Shown here: positions 1-9,598 of the stretch, piece by piece
Layout of the letters: each line of letters opens with the position of its first letter
Position numbering within the stretch: the first letter of the stretch is position 1
Assembly: GCA_963576735.1 (NCBI GenBank)
Contig: OY755198.1
Span: forward strand, 4,402,001 to 4,466,000
Length of the DNA stretch: 64,000 nucleotides
Source: Bedellia somnulentella
Lineage: Eukaryota; Arthropoda; Insecta; Lepidoptera; Bedelliidae
Direction: 5' to 3'
Program-made: the position numbers and the translations under genes
Notes under the pieces: generated by a model
Seen by the model: the letters and a program-made list of their open reading frames with translations, nothing else
Database searches by the model: none
What the model was told of the DNA's origin: nothing

Positions 1-640
1 ACTTAAATTTTTTCTTCGTGGCCTCAACTCAATCGTGTTGCCACAATAATTGCGCCAATGTCAACTTTAAAAACATGTGTCACACACATCACCATAGAGT
101 AACTTTTTGGCGAGTAAAAACAACAAAAAGAATGTTAAATATAAATACAGTCTTTGTTTATTTACTTTTAAGCTATCTTGGCTTAAACTGATATTTATTT
201 AGACTTTCAAATCAGAACGTTTTTATGTACGTTCCGTTTTACAATATTATTACATCCAAGTGTGAAAAACGGTGTGACGTTCCGTTCCTACCAGTAACAT
301 AGCAAGTCTGGCGCCATCTATCCTGAGTACAGGGAAGAAGAGAAAAAGAAAAAAAGGAAAACCTCTCATTGAAACAATCTAAATATTTTTAATTTATTTA
401 AGATTGCACTCCAGATCCAGATCCTGCCCATGAAGAGCAAATATCCGTTGTCGTACGGTACGTTCTTTTAAATACTAGCACTTATAAGACCGAAATTAAA
501 AAACATTTTATGAGGTTTTTCCAATAAAAGACACTACTGGGCAGGTCATTCCGGTTTAATAATATATAGTAGTTTTGGGACAGGTCATAATGGCGCTTAT
601 ATGAAGGGTAAAAATATAGGTCTACAGAGGCGTATTTGAG
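1..640. other. AT-rich stretch, no gene recognised
   Basis: No coding exon, RNA gene or repeat with recognisable ends was seen. The short open frames here have no domain signature. The right edge runs into the hAT transposase remnant, so part of this may be untranslated or decayed hAT sequence. Confidence 0.4.
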
Positions 641-645
641 ACTTG

Positions 646-825
646 AACTTACGCGCACTTTACGTACCTTGTGCGGCACACAGCTTCAATTTAGTAGTGA
701 AAGACGCTGCTAAAAGCTCTTTAGAAGTTGTTTTTTTTTTCTATTACCCAAGAAATTTACGTTTTCTTTCTGCGTCAACAGCACGTTGGCAAATACTTGC
801 CAATGAACTGCCCAATTTAATTTAA
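646..825 (+). pseudogene. hAT (ZMYM1-like) transposase remnant, part 1 of 3
   Basis: The + strand reads VPCAAHSFNLVVKDAAKSS and then SASTARWQIL, which are hallmarks of the RNase H-like core of ZMYM1-type hAT transposases. Those enzymes cut and paste DNA transposons in the nucleus. The segment between the two motifs is poorly conserved and no start codon is convincing. The coding trace stops at the 10-bp target duplication of the tRNA-like array (810-819) and resumes after 1848, so the array interrupted this gene. Parts 2 and 3 lie at 1858-2412 and 5651-6102 in the same orientation. Frameshifts and insertions make it non-functional. Family assignment is from motif recognition. Confidence 0.7.
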
Positions 826-901
826 TGTTTTTTGACATGAATTCCTCATGTGGGGATTATTACTCATAAATAAAAGATGTTATTAAAGGAAAGAAAAATT
901 T

Positions 902-975
902 CGACACTGGCGGGGTTCGAACCCGCGACCTTCGGGTATACGCCCCCGTCGCTCTGCCAACTGAGCCACAGTGTC
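902..975 (-). tRNA. tRNA-like sequence in array A, unit 1
   Basis: On the minus strand the 74-nt sequence has a perfect 7-bp acceptor stem (GACACTG/CAGTGTC), a D arm containing a consensus A box (TGGCTCAGTTGG) and a perfect T arm containing a consensus B box (GGTTCGAACCC). A run of five T follows a few bases downstream, as expected for Pol III termination. The anticodon arm is irregular: CGGG/CCCG pairs only around an 8-nt loop. No standard isotype is assigned, so it is called tRNA-like. Confidence 0.5.
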
Positions 976-1217
976 AGTTGGCATCCAGCGCGAAATTTCT
1001 CTATCCTTTGTTTATTTTTTACACGTTCAAGTAGTGTTTGCGTTTCCTACCTCCGAATTTTTAACTAATTCGGACGGCCACTTGTCTATCTTTTCAGATA
1101 GAATGCAAATGTTGGAAACGCCTAACTATCACATAATTTAATGTTTTTTGACATGAATTCCTCATGTGGGGATTATTACTCATAAATAAAAGATGTTATT
1201 AAAGGAAAGAAAAATTT

Positions 1218-1291
1218 CGACACTGGCGGGGTTCGAACCCGCGACCTTCGGGTATACGCCCCCGTCGCTCTGCCAACTGAGCCACAGTGTC
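1218..1291 (-). tRNA. tRNA-like sequence in array A, unit 2
   Basis: Same tRNA-like sequence as at 902-975, with the same A box, B box, acceptor stem and downstream T run. It lies one repeat period (316 bp) along in direct orientation. Confidence 0.5.
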
Positions 1292-1737
1292 AGTTGGCAT
1301 CCAGCGCGAAATTTCTCTATCCTTTGTTTCTTTTTTACACGTTCAAGTAGTGTTTGCGTTTCCTACCTCCGAATTTTTAACTAATTCGGACGGCCACTTG
1401 TCTATCTTTTCAGATAGAATGCAAATGTTGGAAACGCCTAACTATCACATAATTTAATGTTTTTTGACATGAATCTAATGAATTTGACAGTGTCGAAATT
1501 TTTCTTTCCTTTAATAACATCTTTTATTTATGAGTAATAATCCCCACATGAGGAATTCATGTCAAAAAACATTAAATTATGTGATAGTTAGGCGTTTCCA
1601 ACATTTGCATTCTATCTGAAAAGATAGACAAGTGGCCGTCCGAATTAGTTAAAAATTCGGAGGTAGGAAACGCAAACACTACTTGAACGTGTAAAAAATA
1701 AACAAAGGATAGAGAAATTTCGCGCTGGATGCCAACT

Positions 1738-1811
1738 GACACTGTGGCTCAGTTGGCAGAGTGACGGGGGCGTATACCCGAAGGTCGCGGGTTCGAACCC
1801 CGCCAGTGTCG
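1738..1811 (+). tRNA. tRNA-like sequence in array A, inverted unit
   Basis: Inverted copy on the + strand. The acceptor stem closes GACACTG with CAGTGTC and TTTTT follows four bases after the 3' end. One D-stem pair becomes G-T (GAGT instead of GAGC). Confidence 0.5.
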
Positions 1812-1857
1812 AAATTTTTCTTTCCTTTAATAACATCTTTTATTTATGCCCAATTTA

Positions 1858-2412
1858 AGTCTAAAACCACTATCTAATACTCGATGGGAGATCAGGGTTG
1901 TCATCGTTGTTACAATGTCGGGAAAGATTATGATGCCTTGTTTAGTATATATTCCGATAGGAGTAAAAATGGGGAGTCAAAAAATATCGCTAATAAATTA
2001 CTTACAAAGATATAAAGTCGTTTAAATTCATTTGCTCTCTACTTATTTGGTTTGACGTTTTAAGCAATATAAAAGTCAGACTACGCGTTGTCAGAAGCGA
2101 TGAAAATAATTGATCAAGCAAAAATAAGAGTTTTTGAATTCCGCAATTACTTGGCTTTTGTGGAGTTCCTTAACAGCGCAAAAACTCTAGCGGAAGAAGT
2201 CGAGGCTGTAGCAGAATTTCCTACTCCCACTCGCCCTCGCGGTCGTAGAAGGTTTTTTAATTGTGAGGCGGAGGATAAACCAATAACAGATGCGGAAACA
2301 CATTATGAAGTAAATTTTTACTTTTACCTATTAGATACCGCAATCACTAAGTTCGAAAAAAGATTTGAACTTTTAAATCAAAATAATACAATATTTTCAT
2401 TTCTGACAAATA
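1858..2412 (+). pseudogene. hAT transposase remnant, part 2 of 3
   Basis: Directly after the array's target duplication the sequence reads SLKPLSNTRWE, the conserved hAT block that follows part 1. After a non-coding, stop-containing stretch, an open frame (2088-2412) reads AEFPTPTRPRGRRRFFN and FYFYLLDTAITKFEKRFELL. These match the middle of ZMYM1-like hAT transposases, where an Arg-rich stretch precedes an F-x-x-x-LD...RFE block. The frame runs into the SINE at about 2406-2413, where coding stops. Stops and frame changes before 2088 show decay. Confidence 0.7.
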
Positions 2413-3445
2413 ACAATCGTGATAGCCCAGTGGGTAGAACACTCGGTTATCGTGCAAACGACTAGTGTTCAAATCCTGGGTCGGGCCTACACCAATTTGT
2501 CTTTACTAAAGACATATGTGTGGTTAATTTATCATGGTTGTTAACGGTGAGGGAAAAACATCGTGAGGAAACCCACATGGCTGAGTTGTACTTAGTCATG
2601 TGACAGTGTATTCGTACAAAACGGCGATAGGCCTGCCCCCTATCACGTGAGTACACTGTCCATGCAAAACGTGGGTACTCTGAACACCAGGTGACAAAGT
2701 CCGTGTAGTATACTTAATTCACCTGAGTTAATTCACCTAGGTGAATTATATATACTATTCATAAATTTTATTCACCTAGGTGCATTAAGTATACAATATT
2801 ATATATTATAATAGACGAGACATATCGTGGAATCATATACCGTATTTGGACTTGCAAAATTTTCGCGTGGTTAAAATCATCAAGAGGTAAAAACACTTAG
2901 ATTATTTATGCAAAATGATGCTAATTTTAATCAAAATTCTTATTACTAGGCAAGTACTAGGAGTTCATAGGATCATAAGAAATATCCCTAACGCAGGCTC
3001 ACGTTGTAAGGTATGTGATGTGATTGTGATTCATAATGTTAATAAAATTTCATAGAAGAAGCGAAGTGAGTAATTTACATACATTGGGGTAGGCAGAGAC
3101 TATTGATCGCCACTTTGTACGATCCTGGCAAATCTCTCTATAACTCCCGCGAGTTAACATGACACCTGGCTCGATTGACGTTTGTTGAAAGTACTGAGTG
3201 CATAAAAGTCAGCTGACCTTTTTTAAATGGGGTACAATTATTTTTTTATTGAGTTGCAAATTTATTTTTATATCAGATATTGTTCAGTATGTTGGGTACA
3301 TTGCCTTCGCAATGGGTACAAAGCCTTTGGCTGTAGCACTGATTACTTTATACTCTGTATATATTTATTTGTGATTAATAGTTATCAAATTACATCTATC
3401 GTAATAACTTATCAAAATACGTTAAATAAATAGTATAATTACATG

Positions 3446-3665
3446 CATATACTCACAGCTATAAGTCCCTAGAAGGGGTAGCCAGAGCTAAGGAACTAGA
3501 AATTCCTCAGCCACTTTTGGCAAGTTGAGTGGGGAAAAGATGGTGAAATAAAAGTTGTTGGTGATAGGTCTCCAACCGCATCGCCCAAAAAGCCCCAATA
3601 CCGTTAGTCGCCTCTTACTTACACCCACCGGCAGAAATGGGGTAGTGTTATTCTAAGCCAACACT
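3446..3665 (-). mobile_element. SINE-like repeat (TATG-tailed family)
   Basis: A member of the family seen also at 8881, 22145, 22980, 45056, 59570, 60530, 63045 and 63645. The 3' end is at the left (ATGCATATACTCACAGC on the + strand) and the 5' end at the right (GTGTTGGCTTAG on the minus strand). It lies inside the mariner-like transposon. Confidence 0.65.
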
Positions 3666-3757
3666 ACACAGCTAACATAATATACACAGCTAGAATAATT
3701 AACTTCTGATAGAAATTAAACAAACATATAATATTAAATAGATTTATTTCAAGATAA

Positions 3758-4354
3758 TTACTCATCAACATCACTCATTTCTTCAATACCTGACATAATA
3801 GAAGTGTCACTTTCTTCTCCCTCGCTCGCTTCACTGTCGGAGCTTTCTTCACCCCCAAGTGAAATAATAAACTCCCTTTCTCTTGTTTCCTGCAGTCGAT
3901 CTTGCACCAAATATTCTTTTTCAAGTCTCTGTACATGGTTTACCTTCTTTTTCCAGTCAGCAGCAATTATGGAAACAATCGCTTCTTTAGTTAATTTTTC
4001 AATGTGTTTCTCCGACTGATCGATATTTTTGTCTGCCACCCTTTGTTTGATCAAATTCCAGATATATTCGATCGGATTAAGATCACAGTGGTAGGGTGGC
4101 AGACGTACGACCTCGTGGCCGTGCTCCCTTAATAATTCGTCTACCACATATTTTTTTACTGGCTTATTCAATCTTATAATTTGATATAGCTCTGGTTTTG
4201 TCATATTAGCAGCATAACTTACATTATTATTTGTTAACCAGCTTTGCATGTCACTCTTCAATGATGACTGGCACGGAATTTTTTCGGATTGCGTTGAGTG
4301 GTACGGAGCATTATCAATCACAACTATGCCACTTGGAGGCAAGTTCGGCAACAA
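3758..4354 (-). pseudogene. DDE_3 (Tc1/mariner-like) transposase, C-terminal part
   Basis: The minus-strand frame of about 198 codons encodes the catalytic C-terminus of an IS630/Tc1-type transposase. VVIDNAPYHS supplies the second catalytic Asp and LNPIEYIW the third acidic residue; an acidic Ser/Asp/Glu-rich tail follows. The family's N-terminal DNA-binding domain and the first catalytic Asp are missing. Upstream (4355-4640) is AT-rich with no matching coding sequence, and the frame has no natural ATG. The element is thus non-autonomous as it stands. It belongs to the 3141-4913 transposon, whose TA target duplication fits this family. Confidence 0.75.
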
Positions 4355-5650
4355 TTTTTCATGTGTTCATCTGTTCTGATCTCATTTTCTGAATGTTTTT
4401 ATGTCTTTCAAACAATAAAAATTTAAGAAAAAATATTTACTTACACGATTTTTTTTTTTCAAAAAAAAACTTGGCCTTTTGATTTTGACCCATATGTTAT
4501 TTTAGAACTTAATAGCATTTTTTATTCATTTCGGTTGATAGACAAGGCTACTTATTAATAAATATCAATTTTAAAGAAATTCTAAATATTGTATGTATTA
4601 TTATCGTTATTGTAGTTTTTGAATGGAATCTTATCAATTCATCAATATCATACTTCACATACTAATAGTTCAGATATCTCGCTTCAGTGACTCTTCGACT
4701 CTTTGTGAACTGAACTAAATGAACTAGTAAACTAAATGAAAGAAAGATATACTTCAGTACCCCCAATTGATATATATCTTTCTTTTCACTGAAGTGACAC
4801 ATTTTGCGCACGTCCAGAGATGCTAACGCTACTGGCGAGAGCGGGGCGCTGCGCGGGATAGCGGGGGGAGGGTTGTTTGTCGAGCCAGGTGTCATGTTAA
4901 CTCGCGGGAGTTATAGCTTCGTTCACATTCATCAAACTTTTCATACATAAGGATATTCTGCATACTTCGGACGCCGGCCTTTTTGAGCACACTCTCTATT
5001 TGGTCCAGGTGTGTCCTCCGTGGTCGTCCTCTACTCACATTACCTTCCACATTGGCTCCAAGTGAGTTATTTGTTAAATAAAAAAAACCATACCGTAACA
5101 CAATCGTTTTCTAGAATTGAAAAATTATATTATAAATGAAATTATTTAACGAACCATCTCTAAAAAATGACCCACTGTTATTTGGCCATCTAAAAGGCGT
5201 AACTGATATTCGCAAATTATCTTGTCATTAATTTTCGTGTCAGAATTGCGTTGTCTTGCTTTACGTTTTGAATTCGCATACTTTTTGAAAGCAACAATCA
5301 CGTCTAATAGATTGCGATTGTATTTTTTTATATATTTGCTCAGTGTTGTATGCCACCCTTCAACATAATTATTCGTGCGATGACAGTTTAAATATCATTG
5401 GGTGAATAAAGTTTACTATAAGTGCATTTAAAGCACCTAGGTGAATTAGGTGAATAAAGTTTATTTCTTGTATACTTAATGCACCTAGGTGAATAAAATT
5501 TATGAATAGTATATGTAATTCACCTAGGTGAATTAACTCAGGTGAATTAAGTATACTACACGACAAAGTCACGTGATGTTCAGAAGCATTAGTACCTCTG
5601 CCAACCCCTTCGGGGATATTCGGCGTGAACGTTTATGTTATGTTATGTTA

Positions 5651-6102
5651 TGTTTATGTTCATTTCTGCAAAAATTGAAACACTGGAAGGATTAGGATAT
5701 AGATTAAAAAACACATTGTTCTAATTTGGAAAATTAATTTTTCCCATGCTGGCTCTTTAGATTTAGATAAGTTTGAGCTTTTAAATGAAATTGAATTATT
5801 ACCGATGTTTATTAATGATACCACTACACCATTCGATTTTTTTTTTCTACAAATAAATTAATTTCAGTATTCCCAAACCTGTCCACTGCACTCAGAATTT
5901 ACCTAACGCTGCCAGTCTCAGTAGCCCACAGCGAAAGAACATTTTCTAAACTAAAAATTATTAAAAATTATCTTACATCAACACTGTTTCAAAGTCGATT
6001 AACAAATTTATCTCTAGTAAGTATAGAACATGAAATCAAAATTGAAGTTAGGGACATAATTCAAGATTTTGCAAACGCAAAAGCACGGATATTCAGATTT
6101 TA
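5651..6102 (+). pseudogene. hAT transposase remnant, part 3 of 3 (dimerisation domain)
   Basis: After the SINE's right target repeat the frame carries KIETLEGLGYRLKNTLF. Then at 5863-6102 comes a long C-terminal block with LPVSVAHSERTFSKLKIIKN and NLSLVSIEHEI, the hAT C-terminal dimerisation domain (Dimer_Tnp_hAT), ending in a natural TAG. The stretch between (5707-5860) is interrupted by stops and a poly-T. Together with parts 1 and 2 this shows one degraded ZMYM1-like hAT transposase spread over 5.4 kb by later insertions. Confidence 0.8.
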
Positions 6103-6228
6103 GTCATTATTTGTTACTATTTTTTGATTGCACGTAGAGATTTTTTTATAAATTTTTGTAATAACCAAAAAGCTGTACTTAATTTTCCTTAAAACCCTTC
6201 CTTTCCTTATTTTAGTCTTAAATTAGTA

Positions 6229-6560
6229 TGAAAGTGGCATGGTGGAGTTTGCTCTAGTCGATCCCTGCACAGGGAGGAGGCCAAGACTCAACTAGTCTAC
6301 ACTAGGTCTACAGACCCACAAGTTGAGTCTTGGCCTTCTCCCTGTTCAAATTGTAGTATTGACTACGAATCGTAGACTTAGCGGCTACAACGATAATGAC
6401 GATGATGATCAAGTACAGCGTAATCTGCTATACTAGTAATGGCTGTCATGGTATCATAGGGCTACGAGGAAAAGACGGAAGGATTACTAGGGAGCTTAAG
6501 CGAGTCTCGCTTAAGTAGTAAGTGTCAAAGCTCCTATTCGAGGGCGCCACGGTTCTGATT
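6229..6560. repeat. Spacer with a strong inverted repeat
   Basis: No gene was seen. Positions about 6270-6296 and 6321-6347 form an inverted repeat: AGGCCAAGACTCAACT pairs with AGTTGAGTCTTGGCCT, with a short loop of about 25 bp. A second short palindrome, CTTAAGCGAGTCTCGCTTAAG-like, lies near 6494-6515. Confidence 0.5.
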
Positions 6561-6574
6561 ACACACGGGCGCAG

Positions 6575-6945
6575 CATAGGCTAGATTGCATGTTGCATTA
6601 CATGTTGTATTGCTCCAATGTATACCCGGCTTAACGAGCGATCCAGGCGCAGTTCATGAGCGCGAGGCGTTTAAGTCATGAGAACATGTTACAATGTATG
6701 TTACCTTGCATGATACATTGCAGCAATGAAGACGTCAAATTCTTGCATTTCATGTTGCATTGCATTGCAACAATGTATACCCGGCTTAACAAACATTAAC
6801 CCTCGTCACACGTGATCTTTTCTTTGACCGCATTGCTCTGACGATTATCACTTGCATGATACATTACAGCAATGAAAACGTCAAATATTGCATTGCATGT
6901 TGCATTACATGTTGCATTGCTCCAATGTATACCCGGCTTAACGTA
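6575..6945. repeat. TGCATTGCATGT minisatellite block (small copy)
   Basis: Short runs of the motif ATGTTGCATT alternate with the spacer ending in CCAATGTATACCCGGCTTAAC. It is the same composite as in the large array at 13500-15070. It abuts BEL/Pao coding sequence, as does the large array. Confidence 0.7.
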
Positions 6946-7325
6946 TATACGACAGAGAGAGATGATGAAGGAAGACTGGTGGTAAGGCTACCATTCACAA
7001 CGGATGATCCTAAGAGTCAATATGGTAATTCTAAGGAGATAGCTATCAAAAGATTAGAGATTTTAGAAAGAAAATTAAAGAGAGAGCCTAAACTGAGAGA
7101 AGAGTACAATAAAGTATTTGATGAGTATTTGAGTTTAAATCACATGAGGAAAATCAACATCGATGAGCTTAAAAACCCCAATACAGTATATTTGCCTCAT
7201 CATGCCGTAATAAGAGAAGACAAGGAGACTACAAAAGTAAGAATTGTCTTTGATGCATGGAATAAAGGGAGTAACAACGTCTCACTGAACGACGATCTAC
7301 TTGTTTGTTGGTCCGAAACTTTTTA
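6945..7325 (+). pseudogene. BEL/Pao retrotransposon pol fragment
   Basis: The + strand encodes RLVVRLPFTTDD, then LEILERKLKREP, VYLPHHAVIRED and KVRIVFDAWNKGSNNVSLND. This is the region between protease and reverse transcriptase in BEL/Pao polyproteins. The frame is fused upstream to minisatellite sequence and breaks after the SLND block. Nothing of the reverse-transcriptase catalytic core follows, so it is a fragment. Confidence 0.75.
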
Positions 7326-7612
7326 TCAAATTCAAAGAAGGTCATAAGTCAATCGTTTTAATATCGGAAGATAGATCAGAGACTTATTACACACAAAATA
7401 TTTATGATATGTTTGAAGAGAATTATGTGGAATATAAGACTAGTTTACGAGAAATTATTCAACGGCTAAGTCAAAGCAGCCCGGCGGCGCCGGCGTTGTC
7501 GACTTCCTCGCCCGCCACGGCGCTTAACTACGACTCCAAGAGTGACATTAAATTACCTCAAATAAATTTACCTACATTTAGCGGCAGATATGAAGAGTGG
7601 CAAACCTTTTGA
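7326..7612 (+). pseudogene. BEL/Pao gag fragment (DUF1759-like)
   Basis: In a shifted frame directly after the pol fragment, sequence ending IKLPQINLPTFSGRYEEW resembles the start of the BEL gag DUF1759 domain. It is preceded by a Pro/Ala/Ser-rich stretch. The order pol then gag is the reverse of a normal element, so this is a rearranged junction of two BEL copies. Confidence 0.65.
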
Positions 7613-7879
7613 CGTGACAACGTCAAATAAATTGGTTTGCCGGGTGACACTTCAAGAAACTGCGTTACGCTCCGCTCACGTTATGCGCTCACAATGAGAG
7701 CGAGTGAGAGGCACGCGTCCCTTCCACTCGGGCATGGTTAGCCCGCCTAAGAGCGAGAGAGACAGACATAATTTCATCCTTCTTCCTACTGTACGAATGA
7801 ATATTCAAATTAAAATTATTTTACCACTCAAAATCGTTGTCACGTAAAACTTTCGCCCGTATACCGACTTACACAGGCA

Positions 7880-8205
7880 ACCAATTTTTTATGATATGTT
7901 TATGTCCGGATAAAATCCACCCGAAGGTGGTGTTTTGTGCTAGAAGACTTCCTTCGGACTGCTTGATTAAACCGTCTTGCAATATCTCGGCATAGACTTC
8001 TGCACCTTAGTGCACATCAATCTTCCCCGGTTTTGTATAGGTAGGATCGGCCAAAGGTAAGTGACAAATTTCTGACCACTCAGGAATCTTTAATTCAACT
8101 GCGGGTAATAAAGAAGTTAAGGAATGTAACACATACGCATCAACTACAATCGCCTTATCTGGGCTTTGGCGTGACTACGCAAAGTGAAATAGTATATTTA
8201 ATTTT
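7880..8205 (-). pseudogene. BEL/Pao protease-region fragment (continues 12905-13497)
   Basis: The minus strand reads LPAVELKIPEWSEICHLPLA, DPTYTKPGKIDV, a stop, then GAEVYAEILQDG and LAQNTTFGWILSG. This is the conserved tract that follows the aspartic protease in BEL/Pao polyproteins. It is the downstream continuation of the gag-protease fragment at 12905-13497. The two are separated by the hAT-like foldback element plus some non-coding sequence. At least one stop and frame breaks are visible. Confidence 0.7.
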
Positions 8206-8548
8206 AATATAACCCAACCACTAACTGGTGTCATCACCACTTTATATAAGGTAATAATACTTGTAACATAATGTATCATTGTATACTTAAATATATACTT
8301 TTGAATAACTACAAGTTTAATTCATAAGTTTGAAAATGAAAGATCGTATTACTGAGTGACGCAGCTGCATGCGCACGTGCAACCCCCACTACCGTACCGG
8401 AGTTGTTTGTCTCAGTGTTTAAAACGGGTGACGTGCCAGTAGCTGCGTCATTCGAGTTCTGACTGTCTAGTCGAGAGGAACTGCTGCTTGAAAGATATTA
8501 TGTAAGTTATAACATTAACTACCTATTGCTAATAGTATTAATTACTAA
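8206..8548. other. Intergenic stretch, no gene recognised
   Basis: No coding signature was seen. A 10-bp inverted pair TGACGCAGCT/AGCTGCGTCA lies at 8357-8366 and 8441-8450. The right edge is the 8-bp target duplication of the next element. Confidence 0.4.
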
Positions 8549-8880
8549 GTGTATATTAGAGTTGCCGGATAATCGATTATAGATTAATCGATTATGCTCA
8601 CCCAAAATAATCTAATAATCGATAGTATTATCGATACTATCGATTATATCGATACTATCGATTATTAGATTATAATCGAAGAACGATATAATCGATTATG
8701 ATCGATTATTCGATTATAATTGTAATGTAATCGATAATGATCGATATAATCGATTAATCGATCATATAGTTATTAGATTATAATCGATTAGTCGATTAAT
8801 CGATTATAATTGTAAATTTTACACACTGTGATAAAAATAGAATAAATAAAAATATAAATGATTTTATCGTAGATTGATCG

Positions 8881-9000
8881 ATACATATATATACTCACAG
8901 CTATAATTTCTTAGAAGGGGTAGCCAGAGCCAAGGAATTATAAATTCCATAGCCACTTTTGGTGATTGAGTGGGGAAAAGATGGTAAAATAAAGGTTTTT
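8881..9000 (-). mobile_element. SINE-like repeat fragment
   Basis: The 3' half of the TATG-tailed SINE-like family (ATACTCACAGCTATAATTTC ... GAGTGGGGAAAAGATGG), inserted in the left arm of the hAT-like MITE. Confidence 0.6.
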
Positions 9001-9080
9001 ACATAATAATCGATAGTAAAGATTATATTTATATATTATATAATATTTTATATAAAGTTTATGTATTGTATTTTATATAT

Positions 9081-9573
9081 TGTTACGACATCTGTTCTCT
9101 AGTAGGAGATAGGATTTGCCACTACTAGATTATAACAGATGGCGTTACTAGTATTTTAATAAGTAAAAAAAGGAATTACTAGATGTTTCTCGAATATCGA
9201 CTTTTCGAGAATGTGGTACTAGAACTTTCTGTAATATTCGCGTATTTGAGATTTGGCATATATAAAGAGCAACGCGTGCTACGGAGTTATTCGAGTGCGA
9301 AGAACTAAAGCGAGAACAAGCGAAATACTAGAGCGAAGAAATTAAATACGACAGTGCAGTGATATACGGATTACGGAAATAAGCTTAACGGTGTGGACAG
9401 TGTTACTATAACGGAGTAAATTAGTGTTGTTAATTAGTGCGAGTATCGATAGTTAATTATCGATAGTGTTTGTTGTGTTGTGTAAAGTGCGTTATTGGTC
9501 AATAAATATAATTACACCTTATTGCACGAAAGTGTGACTGGTATTTATCAAATTAAGAACCCGGTACGTAACA
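9081..9573 (+). repeat. Gypsy 5' LTR
   Basis: 493 bp, TG...CA ends. TATATAAAG at about 9260-9268 is a likely TATA box, and AATAAATAT at about 9501-9509 could act in 3' processing. I see no difference from 11901-12393. Confidence 0.9.
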
Positions 9574-9574
9574 A

Positions 9575-9590
9575 TTGGTGACAGAAGTGG
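9575..9590 (+). promoter_or_regulatory. Primer-binding site of the gypsy element
   Basis: TTGGTGACAGAAGTGG starts one or two bases after the LTR end, the position where a tRNA 3' end primes minus-strand synthesis. TGGTGAC would pair with a tRNA ending GTCACCA. The tRNA identity is not established. Confidence 0.5.
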
Positions 9591-9598
9591 ATTTGAAG

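Larger units (their letters stand above)
820..1847. repeat. tRNA-like repeat array A (2+ direct units, then inverted units), single insertion
   Basis: Units of about 316 bp begin with ATTTAATGTTTTTTGACATG. Two complete direct units and a short third one (to about 1484) are followed by inverted unit sequence (about 1487-1847), so the block is a foldback. Each full unit holds a tRNA-like gene. The whole block is flanked by the 10-bp direct repeat GCCCAATTTA (810-819 and 1848-1857), and hAT coding sequence lies on both sides. It therefore appears to have arrived as one event rather than unit by unit. The right end stops about 47 bp short of the full inverted unit. The same unit makes the large array at 28405-31467. 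Confidence 0.8.
3141..4913 (-). mobile_element. Tc1/mariner-like (IS630-type) DNA transposon
   Basis: The element has perfect 33-bp terminal inverted repeats (3141-3173 and 4881-4913; outer bases TAACTCCCGCGAGTTAACAT) and TA target duplications at 3139-3140 and 4914-4915. The TA target is the one expected for the Tc1/mariner group and agrees with the DDE_3 transposase inside. The first 16 bases of the repeat are themselves palindromic. The element sits in an RTE-like LINE fragment and has received a SINE-like insertion at about 3446-3665. Confidence 0.85.
3062..5065 (-). mobile_element. RTE-like LINE 3' fragment split by a mariner-like element
   Basis: Minus-strand LINE sequence lies on both sides of the mariner-like element: the 3' end (3062-3140), recognised by the TTGGGGTAGGCAGAGAC block, and the C-terminal coding part (4914-5065). 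The latter reads GRPRRTHLDQIESVLKKAG, typical of the reverse-transcriptase C-terminus of this family. Other copies in the window (26205-26345, 40300-40470, 58046-58365, 63340-63515) show the two halves joined. It is a 5'-truncated, inactive copy. Confidence 0.7.
2702..5562. mobile_element. Foldback DNA transposon with ~94-bp terminal inverted repeats and 8-bp target duplication
   Basis: The ends are CGTGTAGTATAC and GTATACTACACG. They start near-perfect inverted repeats of about 94 bp (2702-2795 and 5469-5562). The 8-bp direct repeat ACAAAGTC flanks it (2694-2701, 5563-5570) and splits the SINE. Each arm carries the palindrome AATTCACCTAGGTGAATT and variants of it. No transposase belonging to this element was found. 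An 8-bp duplication fits hAT or P superfamilies, but I cannot choose between them. Confidence 0.8.
2406..5650 (+). mobile_element. tRNA-derived SINE, split by a foldback element
   Basis: The 5' half (about 2406-2701) has a tRNA-like head with A-box-like TAGCCCAGTGGG and B-box-like GTTCAAATCC. The 3' half (5563-5650) ends in a (TATGT)n tail. The join is proved by the intact copy at 59963-60306, which runs straight through this point. The SINE is itself flanked by TCATTTCTG (left about 2398, right about 5653), so it inserted into the hAT gene. The 2702-5562 foldback element later inserted into the SINE. Confidence 0.8.

Noticed and set aside
902..975. Ordinary functional tRNA gene
   Set aside because: The anticodon arm does not form a normal 5-bp stem with a 7-nt loop, and the sequence is part of a mobile or satellite unit. 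Called tRNA-like only.
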